Of a DNA stretch of 32,719 nt, positions 1 through 10,077 are shown piece by piece (position 1 is the stretch's first letter; each line of letters starts with the position of its first letter). The DNA lies in the IMG/VR virus record IMGVR_UViG_3300020731_000055, positions 1 through 32,719 of that record; one strand, written 5' to 3'. The notes below the pieces were generated by a model. That model was given only the letters and a program-made list of their open reading frames with translations. It was not told the DNA's origin and made no database searches. The position numbers and the translations under genes were made by a program. The DNA comes from a virus.

Positions 1-3000
1 CAGCAGCAATTTGATATTCGTAATCAACTGTTTTTGTTATAATAGTATCTTTGCTATATCCAGTTGCATACCAATCTGTATATGACCAATAATTTCTAAC
101 ATCATATGATTGAGCAACAATAATTTGCCATGAAATTTTAGTAGCATCTGCAGGATCTACCATCAATTCTCTGATGGTCCAGCCGCCAGTAACACTGTCA
201 CTTTCAACAATTGCCTTCTGTCCGTTCTTATATAATACACTGTTATAGTAAGAAAGTTCGGTGTCATTTGCAACCATAAGATTTAATGTAATGCCATCAA
301 TTACAGGAATAGGATCATGTGATTGAAATGGAGTTACATCACGTAGTAGTGCCATAGGATATTTTGCAAGTATTGCATTTACATTTTCAACCCAAATTTG
401 TCTTCCTGCAAACTTATCAACAAAAGTTGATTGTCTTGGTATAGTAGACAATCCATACTTTTCCTTAGTAGTTAATGCAGGATCGGGTACTAATCTACCT
501 TGACTATCTTCACCTGACAGGCTGTCATTTAGTCTATCTAGGAATTCTGTTGCAACCCCAAAATCTGTGCCATCATCAAACATACTCCATTCTTGATGTA
601 CAGGATTGACATCACGACTATCAGTTAATGAAATATGCAAGCATGTGTCATTGTTAATAATATCCTGGCAGTTAAACAGTGCCATGGCATTTGTTCCAAT
701 TACAGCAGCAAATGGCTCATTGGAATTTCTTGGATTTGCAATTAGATTTTGAATCTGTAGTGCAGTCATTCCACGACGTGGACTATTGCCATTACTGTTT
801 CGAATCCAAAAATAGTATTTGGTTGAACTAGTAAGAGTTGACGAATCAATAACAACCTTAGATGTATAAACATCACTGACAGTGTAAGTAGGACCTGCAT
901 TTGGATTAGCTTTTGCATACTGACTAGGAGTCAAATCGCTTTCAATCCATTCGTAAACACTAACAAAACTGCTAGGGAATGAAAGACCCCAGTTGTTCAA
1001 TCTATCAAGTACAGTACCTTGATTCCAATCAACATATCTAATACCACTGGTATCCCACCATAGTTCGCCTACGTGTTCAGCGCCCCATGATTTAGTCTGA
1101 CTGACTGAGAAGCTATAGGTATTTGGAACATTAGTATAAGTTGCAGGATCATAGTTTACAATATATCTAATCTGCTCAGGTGTTGTTTCAGTTGGTAATC
1201 CATGTTCTGGATCTATTACTGGTAATTCTGACATCAATATTTTAGTATTATTATTGTAGAGATATACTCTTTCAATTTTTCTAGTATCAACTGCATTTGA
1301 GCTGCTACGAGTTAATGTCCAATTTGGATTACCAGTGGAGTTTTGATAACTGTAAACAGTTCCTGCATTGACATTACTATTCAATGCTGTTATCATTAAC
1401 CAATTTTCACTCATTGCAACACCTGTGCTAAAGAGATCATTTGTCTCTAATGCATCAACTGTTAGTGTTTGTGTGAAAGCAAAGTTACCATGTGACAACA
1501 TAGTTTCGTTTGTGTCGCTTTGGTATTCATATAGATACGCAGCACCTGAACGGTATTTTGCATTGAAGAATGTAGTTGACTTACCATCAAATGTTGTGAA
1601 ACCTAAATCAAAAGTCTTAGTAGTTTGATTTGTGGCAATATTTGATCCAATAATCAACTTATCACCTGTGTTATTAACATATACAGTGCTACCATAATTT
1701 GTAGTAGTTTGACTGTTGTTAGTTGATAACAACTGATATTGACTAAACACAGTAAAGCCTAAATCACTTAACTTATAATATGATGTAGTTGAATTGATGT
1801 TTAGCTTATTGTAGATAATATTACTATTACTCGAAATTGTAATTGTACTGCCAAATGCTGTTGCAGTTACACCTGGGATATTAGCTTTATTAATATCAAG
1901 TGCTGCTTGAGCACTGGTATATCCTGTAAATGTAACCTTAAATCCGTTGATTCTAATACTACTATCAAAATTAAACAGTGGATTTGAGTTATTAGCAACA
2001 ATTGTTCCATATAGTTTACCGGTGTTAACAAAACGGAATACTGCACCATTGGTAGTTGAATAGTTATTATAGCCAGGAGCACCAACATATAGACTGCAAG
2101 TAGTTGGGCATATAACAACACATAATCCAAACTTCAAATTAATTTGTCCGGTAGCATTTGGAATAGCAGGCAATTTCTTTTCTACTAATAGAAAATTATT
2201 AGTTTCAACTGTTACTATACTGCCAGTTTCTAATAGATTAGTAAATTTCAAAGTTGTGCTAACAATAGTATAAGCAAAATTCTCTACACCATCTACATAT
2301 ACACGAGGCATTATAGGAGTATTTTCTAATGTAAATGTTTCGCCTGCTGAACCTACAGAGAAGAAGCTTTCAATTGTACGCTCATAAACATATGCTGCAC
2401 CCATATTTGAATAGCTAATATTATTAATTGTATTAGTTAATGTTGGGGCGCCAATGGCTAACTGACTGCCATCATCAGTGAAATTCATGCTAAAACCAAA
2501 GCTTCCAGCAGCATCTGCACTGGTAAAGTCAGTTGCATAACGATACCAACTTTCATAAGTTATTTCAACGGAGTCAGTTGCACTAGGAGTTGTTAATAAT
2601 GTTACAATGTCATGAGTTAATACTGAAAATATTAAAACATCACCTAATGTATAATCAAGATAAGGAATTAATAGTTTACCGTTAACTCTAACTTTTACAT
2701 CGTTAGCGGTTAGATTTAACCCTTGAGCTGATAATGGAATTGAAAAATTAACTTGAGACTGAGCAACATATGTAGACACCGATGTTGTAACAGTATTATA
2801 TTTGTAAACATAAACTCTATTAGTGCCGGGGGCACCAACAGCAAGCCAATTTCCATCTCTACTTAATGCAACTGCTTTACCAAAGTTAGCAGATGAACTT
2901 ATTCCATTTACACAAATTGCTTGTTTTAAATGTACTGTGCTGCTAGTTGTAGTTCCAATGTAAGCAAGACCAGCATTTGAATTACTGTTAGGAGCACCGA

Positions 3001-6000
3001 TGACCATCAAATCTAGATTATTATATTTTACACAATAACCAAAATTAGCTGCGTGTGAATCTTCAGGAAGAATATTATCTATAACAGCCCATGTTGCATC
3101 ATCATTTTGTTTGTAAACATAAACAGATCCTGAGTTGCTATAATTAGGAGCACCAACAATCATAATGTCTTGGCTGGCTTTAATATCCACACTCATACCA
3201 AAATTGTCAGACGTACTAGAAAAAGCAGGAGTAAGTGATTCAGTGAGTTTCCACTGGTAGCTGTTAGTTAAAACTTCATAGCTGCCATCATCATTATTAA
3301 TCCAGGCCATATCACCTTCTTGCCAATTTGGGTGACTAGTTAGTTGTCTTGCAAAATTTAATTTGCCTGGATAGTCAAGTGCAAATGATCCTTTTGCTGA
3401 TAAGTTTGAACTGGCATTTGAAGAATACTTCACTGATTTTAGTTTAAACATTAATCCGCCAGATGGTTGATTAATATTTCCACTTGCAGCAGTCATATTA
3501 GTATACATCGGAGTTCTAAATGTGTTATCAGTGCCACTGGTAATTCTATAGAAACCTGCTAGTGTTGTCTTAGTATTATTAACAACACCATTCTTGATCA
3601 TGATGATATCTTGATTCGATAAGCCATGTGATACATTTGTTGTGAATTCAATTTCTTTATTGATAATAACAGCAGACATAACACGCAATGCATTATTGTC
3701 CATTGTTAATCTATAAACATTCCAACTATTTGCTGGATCTGCACCGACCCATATTCTACTGCCTTCACCTAAGATAGTGGCAAATCCACTAATATTAGGA
3801 ATTTTAACAATATCAAATACTGTAGTATCAACTTCATTAATTAATACTGGACCAGTCATTCCAATCTGTGCAGGATTTTTTTCTGTTGCTTTGAATATTT
3901 CAGTATCATAAATGGTTGGTTTGATCAATAAATCTTGAGGTTTATAGCTGTTCCATAAAGTAGATTTCTCATCACTGTTGTTGATCAATTCAATGACATA
4001 TGCACCGTTCAATGGAGTTGCATTAGCAAGACTTAATTCAACATCACTTTTTTGTTTTGATCCGCCATAATTACCTAATCTAATAGCCCACTGCTCGTCA
4101 ATAACAACACTGTTGTCAAGATAAGGAAGTTTAACTCGTAGGAAAGCATTTACCGCAGCTTGTGTTCCTTTTTCACGAATCATTCCAAGATAGAACTTAT
4201 GTTGACTGATGTCATCAAGACCAATGTCAGTCATATATTGTCTTGGCACAAATCCTGTAGAATTTCTTGCACTCATATCAGCACTTGCATTAACATCAAA
4301 GTTATCTACATCGTAGAATCCTTCAAATTGCTGTGCATTAAATGCCATATTTGGAATCAATTGCTTGCTCAACAATCTACCGTCAATCTGATACCAATCT
4401 TTGTTGTTAAACTTAGTTGCACCAGGGATAAACTGTCTTGCTGTATAGTATTGATTCTTATGTAATACAACCTCGCCTTTTCTATAATCAGTAATAGGTA
4501 ACCATTGATCAACAGGACGATAGTTTACTAAGAATCCGGGAGCAAATAAACTTCCATCCCACTCGCTAGTTTTAAATCCTCTGATTTTTAATCTATACTG
4601 TCTGTTGCCTAAACTTGGCTCATAGATAACATCATTGAACACTGTAGTATTATCAAATATTAATGTGTGCTCATAAAGAACAACAAACATATCTATTAGA
4701 TGCACACCCTTAGTAGGATCTCTGAACATTAGTTCGAAATTATTACCAGTGCGATATGCGGCATAATCAGTTGCTTGTAAAGTCTTTCCGTCACTGTCAA
4801 TTATTCTTGCATCTGAGAAACCATTTGTGATATCATCTACAATACCAAATTGGCTGGTAAATTTAACATTTGACCCAGTTGGTGTTAAGCTTAATACTGT
4901 TCCATTGTCCCAACCCTGTTCGAGCCAATATAAAAACTCTTTAACAGGCAATACCCAGTCAGTGACTGAATTGCCGTTTTCATCACTGAATTGGAACCCT
5001 TGAGCAGTGAGAAACTTGCCGTAACTTATTATAAAATCAACAACTTGTTGCACACTAGTTAATGAAGTTCCATATGGAATAACATTTACTGTACTTTGAT
5101 TGTCCTGGTATACCAATGCAGAACTGTTGCTTACTTTAATTGTATAGTTGTTATTATTATAATTTCTAGGAATTATAGTAAAGTAAGGACGTTGATTATC
5201 AAAACCATAAACCTTAAATCCATAAGATCCCTTTTGAATTATAATTGCACTGTAAGAGGCAATAGCAATTGGTGCACTTTTTGTCAGCACAACATTATAG
5301 TTTTCTTGAGGAATCAATATGCCGCTATTTGTACTGTTAGGACTTGATTGAGTAGCAGTTATCTGAAGATATTCTTTATCAGTGAAGCTGCTGGTTTTAT
5401 ACAACAGATTTAATTTATAATTGTTAAAAATTTCAATGAAGTTAACAGTGATGTCTAAACCAATATCAGCTAATCTGTCTCTAATCCATATGTTGCTACC
5501 TGGCACATATTGATTATCATCTGACACCAACAGATTAAAAGTTCTTTTTCCTGTAATCTTATTAATGATTTGATTAAGAGAATCAATTCTGACCACATCA
5601 CGACGATTTAAACTTAATGCACTATACTCAGCTGGTCTTGCAAGTGCCCAAGCAATTTGTACTGCGAAAGGATAATCACTTGAACGGCGCCATGCTGTTT
5701 CTTGTGGGCTTTGATCACCAAATTTCCAATCTGCTCCTGCGGTTTGTTCTTTCCAATTAACAACAATAGAACTAATTGGAGGTAATAAGAATCCATGATC
5801 ATCAACTGGGATAATACTAGTTAGTCCAGGTCTTGCATATCTGACATCAACATAACTGTCAATGCCATGTTGATAAACTAGCCCAAGTTCTAAGTCTTTC
5901 CATAAAACTAAGTTACCAGCAGTATAAGGTGCAGGACCATAACGTACTGCCCACCACGATGGCTGTTGACTAAATCCTAACATTTCCCATGGACGTAAGT

Positions 6001-9000
6001 GAGGGCTATCAGTATCATAAAAATACTTGTAAATTCCTCTCCAATATCCTGGAACAGACTCATTGAATAACTTATCAAACCCTGCACTATAATTAAAACT
6101 AAATGCATCATTTTGTACAGTAATAGTATTGTTGAAAACATTTACATTATTGTTTCCTGCCCAATTTAAGTAAGACAAGCTTAATAACTGAGTCCACTCA
6201 TCTATACTATAATCAGTATTCCTAAATGCGCCTGGTTCTATTGTAGTATAACTAGTCTGCATATCATTGGTAAATTCAACTGAAATATTATTGTAGATTC
6301 TTTTTTCAAATTCTAATATAATATCATCTCTGTAGTCACCAAAAGCAATTATTTTACTGCCATCATGGCCTTGAATTACGTTTATTGGATTACCAATGTA
6401 CGTGTCGTCGAGAAATAGTGCAGGAGTAAATTTTGGATACAGGCCTAACTTGGTTGGTGTAGCAGGAATCATGCAACCTTTAGTTGATGCATATTCATAA
6501 ATGCTTACAGTATCATTAATTGCAATTGTTAAATCACTGCTTAGTGTAATAACTGAACCATTATTTGTATAATCACTACCAATTAATAACTGTGTTCCAT
6601 TTAGATACACTAATACTGCTTGATATGTTGGGTTAACAACATCAAATGAATTAATAAGATTAAAGTGTCTATAATTTGTATCATAAACTGGATAATCATT
6701 GCGAATATATTTGTTAATGCCAAATGGCATCATGTCAGTAAAATAGAAAGCTTGATTACTGCTGACGTTGGCTACAATTTCTTCCATAATAATATCAAGA
6801 TTAGCTTGAGCATCTGCAGAATCACCAAATTCCATTGTCTTTAGAAGATAGAAAAATCTATCTTTAAATCTGCTATAAGATTGTCTATTAAAATTTAATG
6901 ATCTAATAATATTAGTACTATCATTATTAAACATTAGCTGTGCTAAATGCACACCTGAACTATGCTGTAGAATCTTTCCGGGAATAACCTTATAATTAAT
7001 GTCTCTGAGATTATTATTGCCAAATGAATTTACAGAATAATCTAAACTATTGTTAGACATTTCAACAAGATGATTTCTTACTTGACCAAGCGTTAAAGTT
7101 TTGAAATTATTATTCTCACTATTATCTACCAGGTTTTTTGGTAATGTAAAGTTTTCTTTAAGATTTAATGTTGTGCCACGAATATTAATTACTAATACAT
7201 CGCCATCTACTAAATCATTTGTCAAATGAATCTGAGATTCTTGACTATTACCCAACAAAGTAAAATCAACAGTGTCTGTTAAAGCAACATTATTCACATA
7301 AACAAAAATGTTCTTTTCATTAAAACTATTTTGATAAACAATGTCTATAGTAAAGTCATTGACTTTATATTTTGTTGCGGTGAACTTTCTTTGAATAAAT
7401 TGTTTGCTAGGATCAGCAATTCTGGTCCAATTATTTCTTAGACGAATACTTGAGCTTGCAGGAACAAGTTCATGAGCAAATCCGCTGTTGATATCAACAG
7501 TAAAGTCGGCATCGTTTAAGCTATAATTAAAAGTATCTACGTCATAGAAATTTTGAAATAATATGTCGCCAATATTTCCAATGGATTTATAGCTTAGTGC
7601 AAATCCTAATTCTGTATCTCTAGTTCCATTTGCATTTTCTAAATAACCAAATAAAGCAGATCCTGCAAAATTTGTACTGGGATAATATGTTTGATCGCCA
7701 AAGCTATTTCCATTGATGTCAAATATATCAAATAAAGGATTTTGATTCAAACTAAATTTCTGTTGGGCAACTTGCCAATTTCCATCATGCCACCAATAGC
7801 TAACATTCTGTCTACTTACTCCACTAATAGCAACAACACTATCGCCTTCCTGCATTGTATGCACAGGCATCAAATGTACTTGTGCAACATTAGATCTGAA
7901 AGTTAATACAGTGCTGGTTGCAATATCATTTGAAATTTCATTATTGAAAGTAACGATGTTATACGAAGTATCAATTGCTGTTATCACTGTGTTTGCAGGG
8001 ATATTAGTTCCTGTTACTGCCATATTAACCAAAAGATTAGCTATGTTATTAACTTTTACTTGTGTGCTGTTAATGGGGGTGAAAGTAACAGTTGTCTTAT
8101 TAAGAGTTGTGTCAGTATATGGATTAATATTTTGTACAAGATATATTTTGTTCTTAGTATTTTCATACTTCTCTGCGGTGAAGATAACATAAGTTCCATC
8201 TTCTAATGCAACATTGTCACTATAATAATTTCCAGTTGAATCAATTAATGCATATGGACTATGGCCTTCAACTTGATTACCAATATCAGTAACTTCAGTA
8301 TCGATTACCGTTACTGATTGCACATAATTTGTCCCATGATCCCAAAGTCTAAGATTGCAATCAAATTCAACAATTGGTCTGATAGCTCTGTAACTGTTAT
8401 CCAACACAACTGTTTCAGATGCGTTTAAGAAAGTATCAGCATATCTAATAACATCTTCATGAAACCAACGGTTAGTACGACTCCATGCATTTCCGTCAGT
8501 GCTTGCACGATTAATAACAATATAATCTTTACGTAATGGAGCATTTAAGCTTAGATCATAGTTTAGACTGTCATACGGCTCTGACGAAGAATCAAAACCA
8601 GAACCTTGATTTGGATTATTTGGATCAGGTGTAACTAAACTAGCATACGGAACCAACTGAATACCAACACCAACACCTTCAACAATATATTCGTTGTTTA
8701 GATAAGTTGCTGGATCAACTGAATTAGTAAACTTAACTTTTAATCCATTGGTAAACTTAACTCCATTTGGACTATTATAATTTGCCTTACCAACAACATC
8801 ACTGATTTTAATAGTACCCTGTGTACCTTGCTCAACAATTCTAATCTCACCAAATGCATTTGGATCTATACCATCTTGATAATATAGTACATCAAGATTG
8901 GCAGTAATGTTAGGCAGCTTGTTAATGTTGTTTAATGTGTCTTTAAAAATATATAAGTGTCCAAATTCAACACCTTCATTGACAAATATTTTAGTGTTAG

Positions 9001-10057
9001 AAGGCCAATCTTTAATATATGAAAGTACAATTATGCCATTAACATTGCTGATCTGCCAGATACCACGACGTTGGTTGGTGGGAATATCTCCCCATTGGTC
9101 ATCTTGATTATTTGTTAAAACAATAGTCTTAGATAAGAATTGATGATTGCCATCAATCGAATTTGTCAGCGTGAAATCTGCATAATTAGCACCCTGTAAC
9201 TGACTGTATGGTAAGTCAGTTACTTGATCTACTGTATCAAAAGTAGTCATGTTTTCATAAAAATCTTGATCATCAACTTTAGGTACATTGAAAATAATGT
9301 TGCCAGATACAGCGCCGTTATTAGTAACTCCATAAATGTTTCGTGTACTAATGTTATTTTGAAAAGCAGCAGCTCCTTGAATACCAGGAGCTGTTTGAAT
9401 ATAGAAAGGATGTCCAGGCTGACCTACATTAAATGTATAATTGCCGCCTCTTACTAACGTGATTACAGGATTTATACTTCCAGGAAATCTATCAATACTA
9501 TATCCAACTTGCCCAACATTTTGATTAATCAATGTTTCAGAAAGTATGTCAGTTGCATTTGGGCGCGACACTGTGAATGTTTCTATTAATGGCAAACCAC
9601 CACTGTTTACTTCAAGTGTAGTTGGACCATTTGGCAGCCAATAATATCTACTATAATTAATCAACTTATCAAGATCGACAAATCCTTCATAATTATAATA
9701 TTCATTAGCAAACAAGCGACTATGATCATTAGTGATACCACCGCCAAGTGTGATTGCATTTAGCAAATCTACATAATTGAAAGCATTATCCACTTTAAAA
9801 TTATTAGTGTTAAACACTCTCTTGTTAATAACAAGACCAGGTTCAAGTTGATAAAATTGACTGTAGCTGTCTGTCTCTTGAACATAAGCATCGCCTTTTT
9901 GAAAAGCAGGACTGAGATCCTGACGACCTACATATCCATAGAGCCTGTCAAGATTAGGCTCCTGCAATAATTGATCCATCGTCGCATTCAAAAATCTACG
10001 ATTTGTATTACTCTGAAAAACTTTAGGAAGAAAGTCTAAGGATTTTTTATCAACCAT
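1..10057 (-). CDS. Giant baseplate/tail structural protein, partial (C-terminus outside window)
   Basis: One reading frame stays open from ATG at 10057 to the left edge, so at least 3352 codons are present and the C-terminus is missing. I checked the frame for stops over most of its length and found none. It begins MVDKKSLDFLPKVFQSNTNR, 20 bases after the gp6 stop and behind an AGGATAGG-type ribosome site. It occupies the place of T4 gp7 (about 1030 residues), so it is probably a wedge-periphery or fibre-network protein. Around residues 1330-1420 it carries an aromatic segment (YKYFYDTDSP, then PWEMLGF) that I associate with large structural proteins of marine T4-like phages. Several small beta modules of the type VYLNGTQLLIGSDYT recur near residues 920, 1150, 2430 and 2560. 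Residues about 2279-2906 hold seven FG-GAP-like repeats, listed separately. The existence of the gene is certain; its exact role is inferred from position. Confidence 0.9.
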   Translation of the reverse strand, partial: MVDKKSLDFLPKVFQSNTNRRFLNATMDQLLQEPNLDRLYGYVGRQDLSPAFQKGDAYVQETDSYSQFYQLEPGLVINKRVFNTNNFKVDNAFNYVDLLNAITLGGGITNDHSRLFANEYYNYEGFVDLDKLINYSRYYWLPNGPTTLEVNSGGLPLIETFTVSRPNATDILSETLINQNVGQVGYSIDRFPGSINPVITLVRGGNYTFNVGQPGHPFYIQTAPGIQGAAAFQNNISTRNIYGVTNNGAVSGNIIFNVPKVDDQDFYENMTTFDTVDQVTDLPYSQLQGANYADFTLTNSIDGNHQFLSKTIVLTNNQDDQWGDIPTNQRRGIWQISNVNGIIVLSYIKDWPSNTKIFVNEGVEFGHLYIFKDTLNNINKLPNITANLDVLYYQDGIDPNAFGEIRIVEQGTQGTIKISDVVGKANYNSPNGVKFTNGLKVKFTNSVDPATYLNNEYIVEGVGVGIQLVPYASLVTPDPNNPNQGSGFDSSSEPYDSLNYDLSLNAPLRKDYIVINRASTDGNAWSRTNRWFHEDVIRYADTFLNASETVVLDNSYRAIRPIVEFDCNLRLWDHGTNYVQSVTVIDTEVTDIGNQVEGHSPYALIDSTGNYYSDNVALEDGTYVIFTAEKYENTKNKIYLVQNINPYTDTTLNKTTVTFTPINSTQVKVNNIANLLVNMAVTGTNIPANTVITAIDTSYNIVTFNNEISNDIATSTVLTFRSNVAQVHLMPVHTMQEGDSVVAISGVSRQNVSYWWHDGNWQVAQQKFSLNQNPLFDIFDINGNSFGDQTYYPSTNFAGSALFGYLENANGTRDTELGFALSYKSIGNIGDILFQNFYDVDTFNYSLNDADFTVDINSGFAHELVPASSSIRLRNNWTRIADPSKQFIQRKFTATKYKVNDFTIDIVYQNSFNEKNIFVYVNNVALTDTVDFTLLGNSQESQIHLTNDLVDGDVLVINIRGTTLNLKENFTLPKNLVDNSENNNFKTLTLGQVRNHLVEMSNNSLDYSVNSFGNNNLRDINYKVIPGKILQHSSGVHLAQLMFNNDSTNIIRSLNFNRQSYSRFKDRFFYLLKTMEFGDSADAQANLDIIMEEIVANVSSNQAFYFTDMMPFGINKYIRNDYPVYDTNYRHFNLINSFDVVNPTYQAVLVYLNGTQLLIGSDYTNNGSVITLSSDLTIAINDTVSIYEYASTKGCMIPATPTKLGLYPKFTPALFLDDTYIGNPINVIQGHDGSKIIAFGDYRDDIILEFEKRIYNNISVEFTNDMQTSYTTIEPGAFRNTDYSIDEWTQLLSLSYLNWAGNNNVNVFNNTITVQNDAFSFNYSAGFDKLFNESVPGYWRGIYKYFYDTDSPHLRPWEMLGFSQQPSWWAVRYGPAPYTAGNLVLWKDLELGLVYQHGIDSYVDVRYARPGLTSIIPVDDHGFLLPPISSIVVNWKEQTAGADWKFGDQSPQETAWRRSSDYPFAVQIAWALARPAEYSALSLNRRDVVRIDSLNQIINKITGKRTFNLLVSDDNQYVPGSNIWIRDRLADIGLDITVNFIEIFNNYKLNLLYKTSSFTDKEYLQITATQSSPNSTNSGILIPQENYNVVLTKSAPIAIASYSAIIIQKGSYGFKVYGFDNQRPYFTIIPRNYNNNNYTIKVSNSSALVYQDNQSTVNVIPYGTSLTSVQQVVDFIISYGKFLTAQGFQFSDENGNSVTDWVLPVKEFLYWLEQGWDNGTVLSLTPTGSNVKFTSQFGIVDDITNGFSDARIIDSDGKTLQATDYAAYRTGNNFELMFRDPTKGVHLIDMFVVLYEHTLIFDNTTVFNDVIYEPSLGNRQYRLKIRGFKTSEWDGSLFAPGFLVNYRPVDQWLPITDYRKGEVVLHKNQYYTARQFIPGATKFNNKDWYQIDGRLLSKQLIPNMAFNAQQFEGFYDVDNFDVNASADMSARNSTGFVPRQYMTDIGLDDISQHKFYLGMIREKGTQAAVNAFLRVKLPYLDNSVVIDEQWAIRLGNYGGSKQKSDVELSLANATPLNGAYVIELINNSDEKSTLWNSYKPQDLLIKPTIYDTEIFKATEKNPAQIGMTGPVLINEVDTTVFDIVKIPNISGFATILGEGSRIWVGADPANSWNVYRLTMDNNALRVMSAVIINKEIEFTTNVSHGLSNQDIIMIKNGVVNNTKTTLAGFYRITSGTDNTFRTPMYTNMTAASGNINQPSGGLMFKLKSVKYSSNASSNLSAKGSFALDYPGKLNFARQLTSHPNWQEGDMAWINNDDGSYEVLTNSYQWKLTESLTPAFSSTSDNFGMSVDIKASQDIMIVGAPNYSNSGSVYVYKQNDDATWAVIDNILPEDSHAANFGYCVKYNNLDLMVIGAPNSNSNAGLAYIGTTTSSTVHLKQAICVNGISSSANFGKAVALSRDGNWLAVGAPGTNRVYVYKYNTVTTSVSTYVAQSQVNFSIPLSAQGLNLTANDVKVRVNGKLLIPYLDYTLGDVLIFSVLTHDIVTLLTTPSATDSVEITYESWYRYATDFTSADAAGSFGFSMNFTDDGSQLAIGAPTLTNTINNISYSNMGAAYVYERTIESFFSVGSAGETFTLENTPIMPRVYVDGVENFAYTIVSTTLKFTNLLETGSIVTVETNNFLLVEKKLPAIPNATGQINLKFGLCVVICPTTCSLYVGAPGYNNYSTTNGAVFRFVNTGKLYGTIVANNSNPLFNFDSSIRINGFKVTFTGYTSAQAALDINKANIPGVTATAFGSTITISSNSNIIYNKLNINSTTSYYKLSDLGFTVFSQYQLLSTNNSQTTTNYGSTVYVNNTGDKLIIGSNIATNQTTKTFDLGFTTFDGKSTTFFNAKYRSGAAYLYEYQSDTNETMLSHGNFAFTQTLTVDALETNDLFSTGVAMSENWLMITALNSNVNAGTVYSYQNSTGNPNWTLTRSSSNAVDTRKIERVYLYNNNTKILMSELPVIDPEHGLPTETTPEQIRYIVNYDPATYTNVPNTYSFSVSQTKSWGAEHVGELWWDTSGIRYVDWNQGTVLDRLNNWGLSFPSSFVSVYEWIESDLTPSQYAKANPNAGPTYTVSDVYTSKVVIDSSTLTSSTKYYFWIRNSNGNSPRRGMTALQIQNLIANPRNSNEPFAAVIGTNAMALFNCQDIINNDTCLHISLTDSRDVNPVHQEWSMFDDGTDFGVATEFLDRLNDSLSGEDSQGRLVPDPALTTKEKYGLSTIPRQSTFVDKFAGRQIWVENVNAILAKYPMALLRDVTPFQSHDPIPVIDGITLNLMVANDTELSYYNSVLYKNGQKAIVESDSVTGGWTIRELMVDPADATKISWQIIVAQSYDVRNYWSYTDWYATGYSKDTIITKTVDYEYQIAA
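1340..3222 (-). other. Seven FG-GAP-like repeats (predicted beta-propeller domain) inside the giant protein
   Basis: Seven repeats run N to C in decreasing coordinates. Each has an FG or similar turn, a hydrophobic strand ending in GAP or a variant, and a strand such as YVYK. The GAP-type cores lie near 3146-3154 (IMIVGAPNYS), 2990-2998 (MVIGAPNSNS), 2828-2836 (LAVGAPGTN), 2444-2452 (LAIGAPTLTN), 2075-2083 (LYVGAPGYNN), 1640-1648 (LIIGSNIATN) and 1382-1390 (LMITALNSN). Seven such repeats is the number found in integrin-alpha-type propellers. Repeats 1-3 are tightly spaced. Repeats 4-6 are separated by inserted small beta modules, and 6 and 7 have lost the exact GAP sequence. The fold is inferred; the repeats are directly visible. 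Confidence 0.75.
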
Positions 10058-10077
10058 TTTATTATTAACCTATCCTA

